Positions 49,722-61,320 of a DNA stretch of 64,000 nt are shown one piece after another. The notes below the pieces were generated by a model. That model was not told the DNA's origin and searched no databases. It saw nothing but the letters and a program-made list of their open reading frames with translations. The stretch's first letter is position 1. Each line of letters starts with the position of its first letter. The stretch covers positions 1 through 64,000 of the forward strand of contig NZ_JACONV010000006.1 of the NCBI RefSeq assembly GCF_014358015.1, written 5' to 3'. The position numbers were made by a program, and so were the translations under genes. Source of the DNA: Pseudomonas triticifolii. Lineage in GTDB: Bacteria; Pseudomonadota; Gammaproteobacteria; Pseudomonadales; Pseudomonadaceae.

Positions 49722-50549
49722 ATGCACGCCGTACAGCGCCAGATTGCTGAACAGCTCAAGGTCCAGCCACCTTTCGCGGACCAGAACGCCCTGCAGGCCG
49801 AAGTCGCCCGCCGCGTCGACTTCATCAAACAATGCCTGCAAAACGCCCGTCTCAAGTCGCTGGTGCTGGGCATCAGTGGCGGTGTCGATTCGCTGACCGC
49901 TGGCCTGCTCGCTCAGCGTGCAGTCAAGGAACTGCGCGAGAGCACAGGCGACAGTGGCTATCGTTTCATCGCCGTGCGCCTGCCGTACGTGGTGCAGGCC
50001 GATGAGCACGAAGCCCAGGCATCGGTGGATTTCATTGAGCCGGACGAGCGCCACACCGTGAACATCGGCACCAGCGTCAAGGCACTCGCGGCCGAAGTGA
50101 AGGCGTTTGAAGGGCATCACGCCAGCACGGTGGACTTCGTGCTCGGCAATACCAAGGCGCGGATGCGCATGGTCGCCCAGTACACCATTGCCGGCGCCTA
50201 TCAGGGTCTGGTGATCGGAACTGACCACGCGGCCGAGGCAGTGATGGGCTTTTTCACGAAATTCGGCGACGGCGCATGCGACCTCGCGCCATTGAGTGGT
50301 CTGGTGAAAAATCAGGTGCGGGCCATCGCGCGTCACTTCGGCGCGCCGGAATCGTTGGTCGAAAAAGTACCGACAGCGGACCTTGAAGACCTGTCACCCG
50401 GCAAACCGGACGAAGCGTCCCACGGCGTGACCTACGCCGAGATCGATGCGTTCCTGCACGGCGAGCCGGTGCGTGAAGAGGCGTTCAGGATCATCTGCGA
50501 CACCTACGCCAAGACCCAGCACAAGCGCGAACTGCCTTACGCACCGTAA
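49722..50549 (+). CDS. nadE: NH3-dependent NAD(+) synthetase
   Basis: 275 aa, the short ammonia-dependent form with no glutaminase domain. PP-loop [17 protein letters not shown] (near residue 47), [19 protein letters not shown] and [15 protein letters not shown] are diagnostic. Amidates deamido-NAD to NAD. ATG preceded by GAGGAG. Confidence 0.96.
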   Translation: MHAVQRQIAEQLKVQPPFADQNALQAEVARRVDFIKQCLQNARLKSLVLGISGGVDSLTAGLLAQRAVKELRESTGDSGYRFIAVRLPYVVQADEHEAQASVDFIEPDERHTVNIGTSVKALAAEVKAFEGHHASTVDFVLGNTKARMRMVAQYTIAGAYQGLVIGTDHAAEAVMGFFTKFGDGACDLAPLSGLVKNQVRAIARHFGAPESLVEKVPTADLEDLSPGKPDEASHGVTYAEIDAFLHGEPVREEAFRIICDTYAKTQHKRELPYAP

Positions 50550-50579
50550 GGCAGTCCCACAGCGGCGCGTCGCACGCAG

Positions 50580-50667
50580 TGCGGGAGTCGGCTTGCCGGC
50601 GATTCGTTTTTTCAGACGACATGTAAGCGACTGAAGTGACGCCATCGCCGGCAAGCCGCCTCCCACA
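50580..50667. repeat. REP pair (BIME) between nadE and azu
   Basis: GGCTTGCCGGCGA and TCGCCGGCAAGCCGCCTCCCAC face each other about 45 bp apart, between the convergent nadE and azurin genes. Confidence 0.75.
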
Positions 50668-50716
50668 TTCTGTGGCTGGCGGCGAGGCCGAGCGACGCCG
50701 AGAACCCGTCGATGGG

Positions 50717-51163
50717 TTACTTCAGCGTCACGCTGCCTCTCATCATGCTGATGTGCCCAGGGAACGTGCAGAAGAATTCATAGCTCTCGGCCGGATCAAG
50801 CTTCGAAACGTCGAAGGTTACTGCGTCTTTCTCGCCGGCACCTATAAGCCTGGTGTGGGCGATTACGCGTGGGTCGCCTTCCTTGAGGTAGTCTTTGTCG
50901 ATACCGACGCTCATGCCGTCAGTGGAAATACCTTGGGAATCGGACTTCTTGCTCAACACCCAGTTATGCCCCATGACGTTCTTCGGCAGGCTGCCGGAGT
51001 GCGTCAGGTTGACCGTGAAGGTCTTGCAGCTCTTGTCGATTTCGATGGCTTTCTTGTCAAACATCATCTGGTCAGTCGAGTCGATGGTGGTCGAGCACTC
51101 GGCGGCCAGCAATTGACCACTGGCCAGCGTCAACAGAGAAATCGCTACAAGCGTGCGGATCAT
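50717..51163 (-). CDS. azu: Azurin (periplasmic blue copper protein)
   Basis: 148 aa: a signal peptide ending LLAAE gives the usual ~128-residue mature protein. Copper ligands are visible in VMGHNWVL (Gly and His), and in [12 protein letters not shown] (Cys, His and Met). Disulfide Cys pair at ECSTTI and SCKTF. Electron carrier, for example to nitrite reductase or cytochrome oxidases, and linked to oxidative stress. No ANR box was recognised upstream. Confidence 0.96.
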   Translation of the reverse strand: MIRTLVAISLLTLASGQLLAAECSTTIDSTDQMMFDKKAIEIDKSCKTFTVNLTHSGSLPKNVMGHNWVLSKKSDSQGISTDGMSVGIDKDYLKEGDPRVIAHTRLIGAGEKDAVTFDVSKLDPAESYEFFCTFPGHISMMRGSVTLK

Positions 51164-51366
51164 TTGAATCTCCAGGGCAGTTCTTCAGATTTAAAGTGGC
51201 TTTAGATTTAAAAACAGACGATTGAAAACAGAGCGTCGAACAGCGGCAGGGTTCCAATAGCGTGAGCCGACCACGTGAACTATCAGGGCCATCGAAACAA
51301 TCAAACAGCCAGCCATCGAGCGCCACTCTACCATCGGCCTATCACTCCCCTCATGGAAAGACCTTC
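51164..51366. other. Gap upstream of azurin
   Basis: Short AT-rich stretch next to the azurin start (TTTAGATTTAAA near 51201) that probably holds the azurin promoter. No gene seen; part of a 365-nt non-annotated gap with the small frame that follows. Confidence 0.4.
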
Positions 51367-51471
51367 ATGCAGCTCAATAGCCTGTTTCGCAGTTTGCTTG
51401 CCGCCTACGCCTGTGGCGCGAGCGCCAGCTGTCCGCATGATGCGTACGACCGGGCCCGGCACAGTGCCTGA
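51367..51471 (+). CDS. Possible 34-residue peptide, unknown
   Basis: MQLNSLFRSLLAAYACGASASC then PHDAYDRARHSA and stop. An amphipathic Leu-rich start with two Cys residues looks protein-like, and GGAAAG lies about 10 nt upstream of the ATG. It sits between the azurin promoter and the convergent transglutaminase gene. No family recognised; could be chance. Confidence 0.35.
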   Translation: MQLNSLFRSLLAAYACGASASCPHDAYDRARHSA

Positions 51472-51528
51472 TGTGCTCGATGCCGCCGAGTAATGAACGT
51501 TTGGCGGGCGAAGGGAATTAAGCGCCCG

Positions 51529-52419
51529 TCACGCGACCGGCATGACCGTGACCCGCACGTCGGGATCATGCGCCCCGCCGCCCAGAATGACGCCACGCAG
51601 CGGCGACACGTCCGAAAAGTCGCGCCCCCAGGCCAGGCTGATGTGCTCAAGCGCAGGCTGCACGTTGTTGGTCGGATCGAAATCCACCCAGCCGGACGCC
51701 GGGCAGAACACCGACACCCAGGCGTGCGAGGCGTCTGCGCCGATCAGGCGGGGCTGACCCGGCGGCGGCTGGGTCAGTAGATAGCCGCTGACGTAACGCG
51801 CAGCCAGCCCACGCGAACGCAGGCACGCCAGCATCAGGTGCGCGAAGTCCTGACAGACACCGCGCCGCCGCTCCAGCACCTCCACCAACGGCGTCGCGAC
51901 TTGCGTGGCCTCGCTGTCGAAGGTGAATTCGTCGAAGATTTTTTCCATCAGCGCCTGCACGCCCAGCAGCAAAGGTCGCCCCGGCGGGAAGCAATCCTGC
52001 GAGAACTCGACGAACGAGCGCTTCAAATGCACATACGGTGACTCGAAGCGGTAACGACAGGCCTCAAGCACATCCTCGGACATCGGCTTGGCGCTGTAGG
52101 TCAAGGCACTGCGCGTGACTTCCCATTCCGGCGACAGGTTGAAGTCCAGATAGGGCCGCTCCAGCACTTCGATCTGCAGGCGCGCGTTGACCTGCAACTC
52201 ATCGTGCGGGCGCTCGAAAGCCAGTCGGGTCAGCGGATTACCAAACACGTCCAGCTCATCGCGGCGCGAGGTGGGCGTGGGAAAAATCTCCAGGCTCTGC
52301 TCGGTACAGCGCTGCCATGGATTGCTGCGCGGCCACAGGTGCGCCAGTTGCTGGGCCAGCGACACCGGGCTGTCGTACTTGTAGTGCGTGTCGTGAAAAA
52401 TCTGGTAAAGGGCGCTCAT
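51529..52419 (-). CDS. Transglutaminase-like domain protein (third gene of the cluster)
   Basis: 296 aa. Bacterial transglutaminase-like N-terminal beta region (IFHDTHYKYDSPVSLAQQLAHLWPR) then the papain-like core with catalytic Cys in RRGVCQDFAHLML (near residue 192), His in ADASHAWVSVF (near 228) and Asp in WVDFDPTNN (near 243). Such proteins may be peptidases or cross-linkers. The start overlaps the stop of the ATP-grasp gene by one base, so the two are co-translated. Confidence 0.85.
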   Translation of the reverse strand: MSALYQIFHDTHYKYDSPVSLAQQLAHLWPRSNPWQRCTEQSLEIFPTPTSRRDELDVFGNPLTRLAFERPHDELQVNARLQIEVLERPYLDFNLSPEWEVTRSALTYSAKPMSEDVLEACRYRFESPYVHLKRSFVEFSQDCFPPGRPLLLGVQALMEKIFDEFTFDSEATQVATPLVEVLERRRGVCQDFAHLMLACLRSRGLAARYVSGYLLTQPPPGQPRLIGADASHAWVSVFCPASGWVDFDPTNNVQPALEHISLAWGRDFSDVSPLRGVILGGGAHDPDVRVTVMPVA

Positions 52420-54926
52420 CAGACAGATACCGTGCGTTGGCTGACATCATCGACGTGGGCAAAGTGGCGCAAGGCCAGACGATCAGAAGCCTGGCCCGCG
52501 CACTCACCGATGCCTTGCAGCAGGTCGGCCAGCCCGTCCAGCACCGCGTCGATACTGCTCTGACCAAACAGCGGGTTTTCGAGGCTGCCGAGGTCAAAGC
52601 TGGCCAGACGCTGGGCCAGAACGGCCAGGCTGTTGTCACGCGGCGCGTCGAAATTATCGCTCAGGCGGCGCAACGAACGCTGCACCAGTTTGAGCTGAAA
52701 CAGCACAGCGTGGGGGTTCTGGTCGTCGAGCAGCAACAGGTCCAGCACCGGAATCAGGTGTGGCACTGCCATATAGCGCGAGCGATAGGTGATGCTGCTG
52801 TTGCCCAGTTCCAGCAGCCACTCCAGGCCTGCCTGATCCGAAACGGTGGTGCCGCGCAGAAAAGCCGCCAGGCTGATGCTGAGAAACTTCAGGCGCTCGA
52901 TACGCCGCCCGATCATCAGAAAGCTCCAGCCTTCATCGCGGGTCATGTCGTCCAGTGCGAAACCGGACAGTGCCGCCAGCGACATCACCAGACGGTTGAG
53001 GAAATCCAGCAGCTCGCCAAAGTCCGGCTCCTCGGTATCCAGACTCAGCGCTTCACGTTGCAGTTCGACCAGCGCTTGCCAGTTCTCCCGAGACAACTTG
53101 CCGCGCACTTGCGAGGCCGCCCACTGCAGACGCTGCAGGTTCGCGCGCAGGCTGAACGGCCACTCTTCACCCAGCAACGCCGTCAACAGACGATGCTGAA
53201 GCGTTTCGTCTTCCTCGACCTCAGGCAGCACGCCCAGGCTTTCGGCCAGCGTCACGGCGGCCTGCAGGGCCTGTGGATCGTCATCGTCGACATAACGCGT
53301 GAACATGATGCGCAGCAGGCGTGCGCTGTCATCACAACGCTCGCAGTAGCGGCCGAACCAGAACAGGTTTTCCACGACCCGCGACGGCAGGTAGGGATCG
53401 CGTCGGATAAGGTCATAGACGCCCAGCGCACGCTGACCTTTCAAGGGTTCGCCAGGATGAACACCACTGTAGGACCGCTCGCCCAACACCCAGGTGTCTT
53501 TACTGGCACCGCCCCGCTGCATCGAAACCACATCTGCATCGGCATCGGCCGCCACGCGTGTCAGCCCGCCCGGCAGGACGCGATAGCCATCCAGGCCCGC
53601 GACGGCATAGACCCGCATGCCAATGGCACGCGACTGCAAGGCCTCGCCATCGGCCTGCAAAACGGGCGCGTGAGACAGCTGCGCCAGCTCTTGTGCGACA
53701 TAGGCGTAAGGTCGGGCCTGCATACGGGTCGCAAGCGCCTTGCGCTGCTCCTCATTAAGGTCGCGGCCAAACACCGGCACGAAGTGTTGCGACGGAAACG
53801 CAGGCTTGATCAGCAGCTCAGGGAGCTTTTCCAGCGCCTGCGCCAACACCGGCGGCTCGCCGCACCACCAGGTCGCCACGGAAGGCAGGATCAGTTCTTC
53901 GCCGAACAGGTATTCGCAGATCTTGGGCAGAAACCCCAACAGGCCAGGCGATTCCAGCACACCGCTGCCCAAGGCATTGGCCACCAGCACGTTGCCTCGA
54001 CGAACCGCTTCCAGCAGCCCCGGCACACCGAGCGCCGAGTCGGTGCGCAGCTCAAGTGGATCGCAGAAATCATCGTCCAGACGACGCATGATCGCGTGAA
54101 CCCGGCGCAGGCCGCTGAGGGTCTTCAGGTAAACCGTGGCATCGCGCACCGTGAGGTCGCCACCTTCGACCAGTGGATAACCCAACTGGCGTGCCAGATA
54201 CAGGTGTTCAAAATAGCTTTCGTTGAATCGCCCCGGCGTCAGCAACACGATCAGTGGTGCTTCATTGCTGGTCGGAGCCTGACGGGCCAGAGTCTGCTGC
54301 AAGGCACCGAAGAAGCCGGAGAGGTGCCGGACCTGCAGATCGCGATAGGCTTCCGGCAAGGCACGCGCCACGATCTGGCGATTTTCCAGCGCGTAACCTG
54401 CGCCGGACGGGGCCTGGGTTCGGTCAGCCGTGACCCACCAGCGGCCATCCGGCGTGCGGGCCAGATCCACGGCATACATGTGCAGGAACGTGCCTTCGGG
54501 CGGTTTCACGCCCTGGCACGGCCACAGAAAGTTGTTATGCCCAAACACCAGTTCAGCGGGCAGCAGGCCGTTGGCGATCAAGGTCTGCGGGCCGTACAGG
54601 TCGGCGAGCACTGCGTTGAGCAAGCGCCCGCGCTGGGCAATACCGGCAGCCACGTGTGCCCACTCGTCAGCCGGAATAATGTGCGGCAGCAGATCCAGCT
54701 CCCACGGACGGTCAGCGCCCTTGGGATCGGCGTAGACGTTGTACGTCACACCGTTTTCCTGAATCTGCCGGGTCAGCAGTGCCTGACGCTGGGTCAGTTG
54801 CGCAGGCGAACTGCGGCGCAGGTGCTCGTACAGACGCCGCCAGTGCGGACGAACCGTGCCATCGGCATCGAGCATCTCGTGGTAGGTACCCTCGGACAGC
54901 GGGTATCGGTCAAGCAAGTCGGGCAT
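52419..54926 (-). CDS. Fused circularly permuted ATP-grasp / alpha-E protein (DUF404-DUF407 + DUF403)
   Basis: 835 aa. Residues about 1-480 form a circularly permuted ATP-grasp domain (EMLDADGTVRPHWRRLYEHL, then VNALGSGVLESPGLLGFLPKICEYLFGEELILPSVATWWCGE). Residues about 500-830 are the all-helical alpha-E domain (VENLFWFGRYCERCDDSARLLRIM...). Both are more often separate genes. ATP-grasp enzymes of this type are predicted to ligate amino acids or peptides. ATG 54926 is used. Confidence 0.85.
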   Translation of the reverse strand: MPDLLDRYPLSEGTYHEMLDADGTVRPHWRRLYEHLRRSSPAQLTQRQALLTRQIQENGVTYNVYADPKGADRPWELDLLPHIIPADEWAHVAAGIAQRGRLLNAVLADLYGPQTLIANGLLPAELVFGHNNFLWPCQGVKPPEGTFLHMYAVDLARTPDGRWWVTADRTQAPSGAGYALENRQIVARALPEAYRDLQVRHLSGFFGALQQTLARQAPTSNEAPLIVLLTPGRFNESYFEHLYLARQLGYPLVEGGDLTVRDATVYLKTLSGLRRVHAIMRRLDDDFCDPLELRTDSALGVPGLLEAVRRGNVLVANALGSGVLESPGLLGFLPKICEYLFGEELILPSVATWWCGEPPVLAQALEKLPELLIKPAFPSQHFVPVFGRDLNEEQRKALATRMQARPYAYVAQELAQLSHAPVLQADGEALQSRAIGMRVYAVAGLDGYRVLPGGLTRVAADADADVVSMQRGGASKDTWVLGERSYSGVHPGEPLKGQRALGVYDLIRRDPYLPSRVVENLFWFGRYCERCDDSARLLRIMFTRYVDDDDPQALQAAVTLAESLGVLPEVEEDETLQHRLLTALLGEEWPFSLRANLQRLQWAASQVRGKLSRENWQALVELQREALSLDTEEPDFGELLDFLNRLVMSLAALSGFALDDMTRDEGWSFLMIGRRIERLKFLSISLAAFLRGTTVSDQAGLEWLLELGNSSITYRSRYMAVPHLIPVLDLLLLDDQNPHAVLFQLKLVQRSLRRLSDNFDAPRDNSLAVLAQRLASFDLGSLENPLFGQSSIDAVLDGLADLLQGIGECAGQASDRLALRHFAHVDDVSQRTVSV

Positions 54927-55010
54927 GGAAGGCTCGGCAGGGCAGCAAAAGGACTTCAAGGGACATGGTCGGGTGTCACGTCCGTGCGCACCCGACTCGT
55001 GGAGCCGCTG

Positions 55011-58000
55011 TTAATCAGGTGAATGCAGGCGCATATCCAGCGTCATCGGCAGTTCGTCGTTAATGTTGAGCGACGGGACCTCCAATTTTCCCGGTGTATG
55101 GCCGATGCGGAAGAACCGCGACATGCGACGGCTTTCCGCTTCGTTGGCGTTGACCGGCAAAGTTTCGTAGTTGCGACCGCCCGGATGGGCGACATGATAC
55201 TCGCAGCCGCCCAGTGAGCGCTGCATCCAGGTGTCGAGCAGGTCGAACACCAGCGGCGCGTGCACCCCGATGGTCGGTTGCAGGCAATTGGCTGGCTGCC
55301 AGGCGCGATAGCGCACACCCGCGACGAACTCCCCCGCCTGACCGGTCGGCTGCAACGGCACCGGAACACCGTTGCAGGTCAGCAGATAGCGTTGTGGCGG
55401 CAGACCCGTGAGATGGACCTGTAGGCGCTCCAGCGACGAATCCACGTAGCGTACCGCGCCACCGCCCGAGCCCTCTTCACCCAGCACGTGCCAGGGCTCC
55501 AGCGCCTGACGCAGCTCCAGTTGAATACCGTTGACGGCGTAATCGCCGACTTTCGGAAAGCGGAACTCCAGGTGGGCCGCGAACCAGTCGGCGCGCACCG
55601 GGTAACCGGCGCTGTTGAGGTCGGCCACCACGTCTGCGAAATCCTGCTCGATGAAGTGCGGCAGCATGAAGCGGTCATGCAGTTGCGTGCCCCAACGCGC
55701 CAGCTTGGCGGGTGCGTAAGGCTCACGCCAGAAGCGGGCCACCAAGGCACGCAGCAGCAACTGTTGAGCCAGGCTCATGCGCGCATGCGGCGGCATTTCA
55801 AAGGCACGCAGTTCCAGCAGACCCAGTCGGCCGGTGGCACCGTCGGGCGAGTACAGCTTGTCGATGCAGAATTCGGCGCGGTGCGTATTGCCCGTCACGT
55901 CGATCAGCAGGTTGCGCAGCAAACGGTCGACGACCCAGGGCGCGACCTCTTCACCGGGCTTCGGCATTTGCGAGAAGGCGATTTCCATCTCGTACAGCGA
56001 GTCGTTGCGGGCCTCGTCGATGCGTGGAGCCTGCGACGTCGGCCCGATGAACAGACCGGAAAACAGGTACGACAGCGACGGATGATTGTGCCAGTAGCTG
56101 ATCAGGCTGCGCAGCAGATCGGGACGGCGCAGGAACGGCGAGTCGGCAGGTGTAGCGCCGCCCATGACGAAGTGGTTGCCGCCACCGGTGCCGGTGTGAC
56201 GCCCGTCGATCATGAACTTCTCGGTGGTCAGGCGCGTGAGACGCGCTTGCTCATAGAGAAACTCGGTGCGCTCCACGAGTTGATCCCAACTGGCGGAAGG
56301 CTGCACGTTGACTTCGATTACGCCCGGGTCCGGGGTAATACGGAAGTTGCACAGGCGCGGGTCGCTGGGCGGCTCGTAGCCTTCCAGCAATACCGGGCAG
56401 TTCAGCTCTTGGGCTGTCGCTTCGATCACCGCGACCAGCTCAAGGTATTCCTCAAGTTTCTGCAGCGGCGGCATGAACAGGTACAAGCGCCCGTCACGCG
56501 CTTCGGCGCACAGGGCCGTGCGGGTCAGCCAGTCGGCGGACTCGTCGAGCTCGGGGGCACGCTCGGCATCGGTGTCGCAGGCTTTGGACTGCGCGATCAG
56601 CGAGTCGCTGTCCGCCAGCTCCGGGAAGGCCTGGTTATGGTCAGTCGGATGAATGAACGGGTACTCGGCCGCCTTGACCCACGGCTGCGAAGCCAGTGGC
56701 AGGCGATAGCCCAGCGCCGAATCGCCCGGCACCAGACGGCAATGATCGTCACGCAGGTACCAGCGGCCACTCTGCCAGCTGTCGCCGTCAGCCGTGCGCG
56801 CCAGCGGCAGGACCTGGCCGATGACCTTGTCCAGCCCCTGAGCGAAGACCTTGCGCAGACGCGACCGCTCCATCTCGTCGCCCAGCCTTGAATCCTCGGC
56901 CGTGACGTTCACCGGCAGCGCACCCTCGCGCCACAGGTAGTAATAATTGTCTTCGTAGGCCGGGAACACGAAGCGGGTCGGCAGCTTGAGCCGCTCGGCA
57001 ACGCTGGCCAGAAAACGCCCCGCCAGCTCGCCCGTGACACCGTAGTTTTCGGTCTCGCTGGCGATCAACGCATTGTTGCGCCAGACCGGCTGGCCGTCCT
57101 TGCGCCAGAAACAGTTCAGCGACCAGCGCGGCAATTGCTCGCCCGGATACCATTTGCCCTGACCGAAATGCACGATGCCCAGCGGCGCGTAATGGTCACG
57201 CATGCGCTGGAACAGCTCGGCAGACAGCTCGCGCTTTTTAGGCCCGAGTGCAGCCGTGTTCCATTCCGCGCCGTCACGATCATCAATCGACACGAACGTC
57301 GGCTCACCGCCCATGGTCAGGCGCACATCATCGCGTAGCAGGTCGGCGTCGATCTGATGACCGAGGGCCTGAATGTCCTGCCATTGTTCTTCCGTATACG
57401 GCTTGGTAACACGCGGCGCTTCCCAGACCCGCTCTACCGACATCTCATGACTGAACTGAGTCTCGCAAGGCTCCACCAGCCCGCTGATCGGCGCGGCAGA
57501 CGACGGTTCCGGGCTGCACGCCAACGGAATATGCCCCTCGCCTGCGAACAGGCCTGAGGTCGCGTCCAGGCCGACCCAACCGGCACCCGGCAGATAGACT
57601 TCGCACCAGGCGTGCAGGTCGGTGAAATCGACGTCGGTGCCGGACGGGCCGTCCAGCGCCGCGACATCGGCCTTGAGCTGAATCAGGTACCCCGACACAA
57701 ACCGCGCCGCCATGCCCAGGTGGCGCAGCAACTGCACCAGCAACCAGGCCGAGTCCCGGCATGAGCCGGAAGCATGCTCGAGCGTGTACTCAGGCGTCTG
57801 CACGCCCGGTTCCATGCGGATCAGGTACGCGACGTCCTGACTCAGGCGCTGGTTGAGCCCGACCAGAAAATCGATGGCCGGTATCGGCTCGCGGCTGATG
57901 CTGTCCAGGTAGGCTTGAAACCTGGGCGTCAGCGGCAGTTTTTCCAGATACGGCGCCAGCTCGCGCTGTTCCTCGCTGGCGTACAGAAACGGAATGTTCT

Positions 58001-58298
58001 CGGCGTAAGGTTCGAGGAAAAAGTCGAACGGATTGAACACCGCCATCTCGGCGACCAGATCGACCTCGACGCGGAACTCGTCGGTTTTCTCGGGGAACAC
58101 CAGACGTGCCAGGTAATTACCCTGCGGATCCTGCTGCCAGTTGATGAAATGATTTTCAGGCAGCACTTTCAGCGAATAAGACAGCACACGCGTGCGGCTA
58201 TGGGCCGCCGGACGCAGGCGAACAATCTGCGGCCCCAGTTCGACAGCGCGTTCGTAGCGGTAATGCGTGACATGGTGCAAGGCAATATGAATCGACAC
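55011..58298 (-). CDS. Large transglutaminase-DUF2126 protein
   Basis: 1095 aa. Residues 1-290: transglutaminase-like N domain and core with catalytic Cys in [14 protein letters not shown] (near 177), His in [15 protein letters not shown] and Asp in GLDATSG. The rest is DUF2126, with [51 protein letters not shown] and [26 protein letters not shown] 58298 follows GGAGG at seven bases; a longer frame to 58340 is rejected. First gene of the three-gene cluster, 84 nt before the ATP-grasp gene. Confidence 0.88.
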   Translation of the reverse strand: MSIHIALHHVTHYRYERAVELGPQIVRLRPAAHSRTRVLSYSLKVLPENHFINWQQDPQGNYLARLVFPEKTDEFRVEVDLVAEMAVFNPFDFFLEPYAENIPFLYASEEQRELAPYLEKLPLTPRFQAYLDSISREPIPAIDFLVGLNQRLSQDVAYLIRMEPGVQTPEYTLEHASGSCRDSAWLLVQLLRHLGMAARFVSGYLIQLKADVAALDGPSGTDVDFTDLHAWCEVYLPGAGWVGLDATSGLFAGEGHIPLACSPEPSSAAPISGLVEPCETQFSHEMSVERVWEAPRVTKPYTEEQWQDIQALGHQIDADLLRDDVRLTMGGEPTFVSIDDRDGAEWNTAALGPKKRELSAELFQRMRDHYAPLGIVHFGQGKWYPGEQLPRWSLNCFWRKDGQPVWRNNALIASETENYGVTGELAGRFLASVAERLKLPTRFVFPAYEDNYYYLWREGALPVNVTAEDSRLGDEMERSRLRKVFAQGLDKVIGQVLPLARTADGDSWQSGRWYLRDDHCRLVPGDSALGYRLPLASQPWVKAAEYPFIHPTDHNQAFPELADSDSLIAQSKACDTDAERAPELDESADWLTRTALCAEARDGRLYLFMPPLQKLEEYLELVAVIEATAQELNCPVLLEGYEPPSDPRLCNFRITPDPGVIEVNVQPSASWDQLVERTEFLYEQARLTRLTTEKFMIDGRHTGTGGGNHFVMGGATPADSPFLRRPDLLRSLISYWHNHPSLSYLFSGLFIGPTSQAPRIDEARNDSLYEMEIAFSQMPKPGEEVAPWVVDRLLRNLLIDVTGNTHRAEFCIDKLYSPDGATGRLGLLELRAFEMPPHARMSLAQQLLLRALVARFWREPYAPAKLARWGTQLHDRFMLPHFIEQDFADVVADLNSAGYPVRADWFAAHLEFRFPKVGDYAVNGIQLELRQALEPWHVLGEEGSGGGAVRYVDSSLERLQVHLTGLPPQRYLLTCNGVPVPLQPTGQAGEFVAGVRYRAWQPANCLQPTIGVHAPLVFDLLDTWMQRSLGGCEYHVAHPGGRNYETLPVNANEAESRRMSRFFRIGHTPGKLEVPSLNINDELPMTLDMRLHSPD

Positions 58299-58844
58299 GG
58301 CGTGCCTCCTGCGAGCCTGAACGGTAAATGATCCGCGCAAGACTTATGCCATCCGGTCAAAGTCCTGCGTCTGCGACGCTGGCAATACGTGCCTGAACGG
58401 ACAAGGCACCAAAATCGCGCCAGCCGACGCCAAGCGTGCAAGGGTCGCACGATAATGTGGCAGACAGTGTGGCAGAGGGATGAGGCGGGAGGTGAAGTAT
58501 CTGAGTGAAGCGAGGGCGCTGCGGGGAAAGCGGCTTGATCCACGTCATCAGTGCCAGTGGGACGCATGCCAACGCAGGGCATTGGCACGATCAGGCTCAT
58601 GGCCGTACACACGTCTTGCTGCAACCAACGGACCGTGGGAGGCGGCTTGCCGACGATGCGTTTTTTGACGCGACACATCAGCGGCTGGACAGACGCCATC
58701 GCCGGCAAGCCGCCTCCCACCGGGTATGCATTCAGTCAGACACTTTCGTTTTGGCCCGGCTTTGCGCGTCTTTCGGAGTATCACAGCGTGGGAACGATCA
58801 GCCTGAGGTGATCGCTACCACGCGCCGCGTCCGCGTGTAGCGAC
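58299..58844. other. 546-bp gap between the transglutaminase cluster and ygiQ, with a REP pair
   Basis: Should hold the cluster promoter. A REP pair occupies 58635-58720 (GTGGGAGGCGGCTTGCC and GGCAAGCCGCCTCCCAC). No gene was recognised in the rest. Confidence 0.6.
58635..58720. repeat. REP pair (BIME)
   Basis: GTGGGAGGCGGCTTGCCGACG and CGCCGGCAAGCCGCCTCCCAC face each other about 45 bp apart; same class as the array at 38276. Confidence 0.8.
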
Positions 58845-61160
58845 CTAGCGCGGCACCACAGGCTTGCGAGCAGGCTTGCCGCCCTTGCCTTTGCCACCCT
58901 TGGCCGCTTCCATACGCTCCTTGGCCGCTTGTTTGTTACGGGCCATGGCGGCAGCCTTGGCCTCTTCGCGCTTGTCCCATGGCTTGCTACCGTCACTGCC
59001 GCGTGGCGGCAGACCGGTGTGCTGGGTCTGAATCAGCGTGGTCTTGGCCGCCTTGGCAACCTTGTGGCTGCCAGCAGGCGTCGAATTCTTGCGACGCGCA
59101 CTCTGGTAGCTGTCAGTGGCAGGCTGATGCAACGGAATCAGTTGATCCTTGCCCGGGCCGATCAGATCGGAACGCCCCATACGCTCCAGCGCCTCACGCA
59201 GCATCGGCCAGCCCTTCGGATCGTGATAACGCAGGAACGCCTTGTGCAGACGACGCTGCGCCTCGCTCTTCACGATCGTGACCGCATCGCTCTTGTACGT
59301 GACCTTGCGCAGCGGGTTCTTGCCCGAGTGGTACATGGCCGTGGCCGTGGCCATTGGCGAGGGATAGAACGCCTGCACCTGGTCGGCACGGAAGCCATTG
59401 CCCTTAAGCCACAGCGCCAGGTTCATCATGTCTTCATCGGTAGTGCCCGGATGGGCCGCAATGAAGTAAGGAATCAGGTACTGCTCCTTGCCTGCTTCCT
59501 TGGTGTACTTCTCGAACATGCGCTTGAACTTGTCATAGCTGCCAATGCCCGGTTTCATCATCTGGTTGAGCGGACCTTCCTCGGTGTGTTCCGGGGCGAT
59601 CTTCAAGTAACCACCGACGTGGTGAGTGACCAGTTCCTTGACGTACTCAGGCGACTCGACTGCCAGGTCGTAGCGCAGACCAGACGCGATCAGAATCTTC
59701 TTCACGCCCGGCAAGGCACGCGCGCTGCGATACAGCTGGATCAGCGACGAGTGATCGGTATTCAGGTTCGGGCAGATGCCGGGGAACACGCAGGACGGCT
59801 TGCGGCACGCGGATTCGATTTCCGGGCTCTTGCAGGCGATGCGATACATATTCGCCGTCGGCCCGCCGAGGTCGGAAATGACGCCGGTGAAGCCTGGCAC
59901 CTTGTCGCGGATCTCTTCGATTTCTCGAATGATCGACTCTTCTGAACGGTTCTGAATGATGCGGCCTTCATGCTCAGTAATGGAGCAGAAGGTGCAGCCG
60001 CCGAAGCAGCCACGCATGATGTTCACCGAGAAACGGATCATGTCGTAGGCCGGAATCTTTTCCTTGCCGTACGCAGGATGAGGAACACGTGCGTAAGGCA
60101 TGCCGAACACGTAGTCCATTTCTTCGGTGGTCATCGGAATGGGCGGCGGATTGAACCAGACGTCCACGTCACCATGCTTCTGCACCAGCGCACGGGCGTT
60201 ACCCGGGTTGGTTTCCAGGTGCAATACGCGGTTGGCGTGAGCATACAGCACGGCGTCGTTGCGGACCTTTTCAACCGATGGCAGGCGGATGACGGTCTTG
60301 TCACGGGTCATGCGCGGGCTGGCGAGAATCTGCACAACCTTCGGTTCGTTCGGGTCTTCGACCGGACCTTTTTCCTGTTCGATGGCGCAGGCTTCAGTGT
60401 CCTGAGTGTTGACGTACGGGTTGATGATCTTGTCGATCTTGCCCGGACGGTCGATGCGCGTGGAGTCGACTTCGTACCAGCCTTGCGGCGTGTCGCGACG
60501 AATGAACGCTGTGCCGCGCACATCGGTGATGTCTTCGACCTTCTGACCGTAGGACAGACGCTGGGCGACTTCGACGATCGCGCGCTCGGCGTTGCCGTAG
60601 AGCAGGATGTCGGCGCAGGCGTCGATCAGGATCGAGTTGCGAACCTTGTCCTGCCAGTAATCGTAGTGCGCAATACGGCGCAGGGACGCTTCGATGCCGC
60701 CCAGCACGATCGGCACGTGCTTGTAGGCTTCCTTGCAGCGCTGGCTGTAAACCAGACTCGCACGGTCTGGACGCTTGCCCGCCATGCCGCCTGGGGTGTA
60801 GGCGTCATCGGAACGGATTTTCTTGTCCGCGGTGTAGCGGTTGATCATCGAGTCCATGTTGCCGGCAGCGACACCGAAGAACAGGTTCGGCTCGCCGAGT
60901 TTCATGAAGTCGTCTTTGGACTGCCAGTTCGGCTGGGCAATGATACCCACGCGAAAACCCTGGGATTCGAGCAGGCGTCCGATGATCGCCATGCCGAACG
61001 AGGGGTGATCCACGTACGCATCACCGGTCACGATAATGATGTCGCAGGAATCCCAGCCAAGCAGATCCATCTCTTCCCGACTCATGGGCAGGAAAGGTGC
61101 TGGTCCGAAACATTCGGCCCAGTACTTGGGATAGTCAAATAACGGCTTGGCTGATTGCAT
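58845..61160 (-). CDS. ygiQ: Radical SAM protein YgiQ
   Basis: 771 aa, UPF0313 family. N-terminal part begins with the B12-binding-like [23 protein letters not shown]; the radical SAM cluster motif is [18 protein letters not shown] (CxxxCxxC, near residue 385). The C-terminus is a basic, low-complexity tail rich in Lys and Arg ([20 protein letters not shown]). Function is unknown in spite of wide conservation. ATG 61160. Confidence 0.92.
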   Translation of the reverse strand: MQSAKPLFDYPKYWAECFGPAPFLPMSREEMDLLGWDSCDIIIVTGDAYVDHPSFGMAIIGRLLESQGFRVGIIAQPNWQSKDDFMKLGEPNLFFGVAAGNMDSMINRYTADKKIRSDDAYTPGGMAGKRPDRASLVYSQRCKEAYKHVPIVLGGIEASLRRIAHYDYWQDKVRNSILIDACADILLYGNAERAIVEVAQRLSYGQKVEDITDVRGTAFIRRDTPQGWYEVDSTRIDRPGKIDKIINPYVNTQDTEACAIEQEKGPVEDPNEPKVVQILASPRMTRDKTVIRLPSVEKVRNDAVLYAHANRVLHLETNPGNARALVQKHGDVDVWFNPPPIPMTTEEMDYVFGMPYARVPHPAYGKEKIPAYDMIRFSVNIMRGCFGGCTFCSITEHEGRIIQNRSEESIIREIEEIRDKVPGFTGVISDLGGPTANMYRIACKSPEIESACRKPSCVFPGICPNLNTDHSSLIQLYRSARALPGVKKILIASGLRYDLAVESPEYVKELVTHHVGGYLKIAPEHTEEGPLNQMMKPGIGSYDKFKRMFEKYTKEAGKEQYLIPYFIAAHPGTTDEDMMNLALWLKGNGFRADQVQAFYPSPMATATAMYHSGKNPLRKVTYKSDAVTIVKSEAQRRLHKAFLRYHDPKGWPMLREALERMGRSDLIGPGKDQLIPLHQPATDSYQSARRKNSTPAGSHKVAKAAKTTLIQTQHTGLPPRGSDGSKPWDKREEAKAAAMARNKQAAKERMEAAKGGKGKGGKPARKPVVPR

Positions 61161-61320
61161 GTTCAGGACCTACGTTTGCACGTTGGAAAAATCGCGGGCG
61201 CGGAATATAGCACATTTTTTGATCAAGTCCGACGGCAATGGTCGGAATTGAGTGGATGGCTTCAGCGCCAGCCTCTTCGCGAGCACGCTCGCTCCCACAG
61301 GGATAAGTTGTCACCTGATA
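61161..61320. repeat. Gap with a single REP element at 61272-61302
   Basis: TCTTCGCGAGCACGCTCGCTCC is a REP of the GCGAGC/GCTCGC class, just after the dnaB 3' end. The remaining ~100 nt probably hold the ygiQ promoter. Confidence 0.65.

Noticed and set aside
52317..55022. Very long plus-strand frame (901 codons) opposite the ATP-grasp gene
   Set aside because: Antisense to a well-supported gene; Arg/Gln/His-rich composition typical of a high-GC shadow frame.
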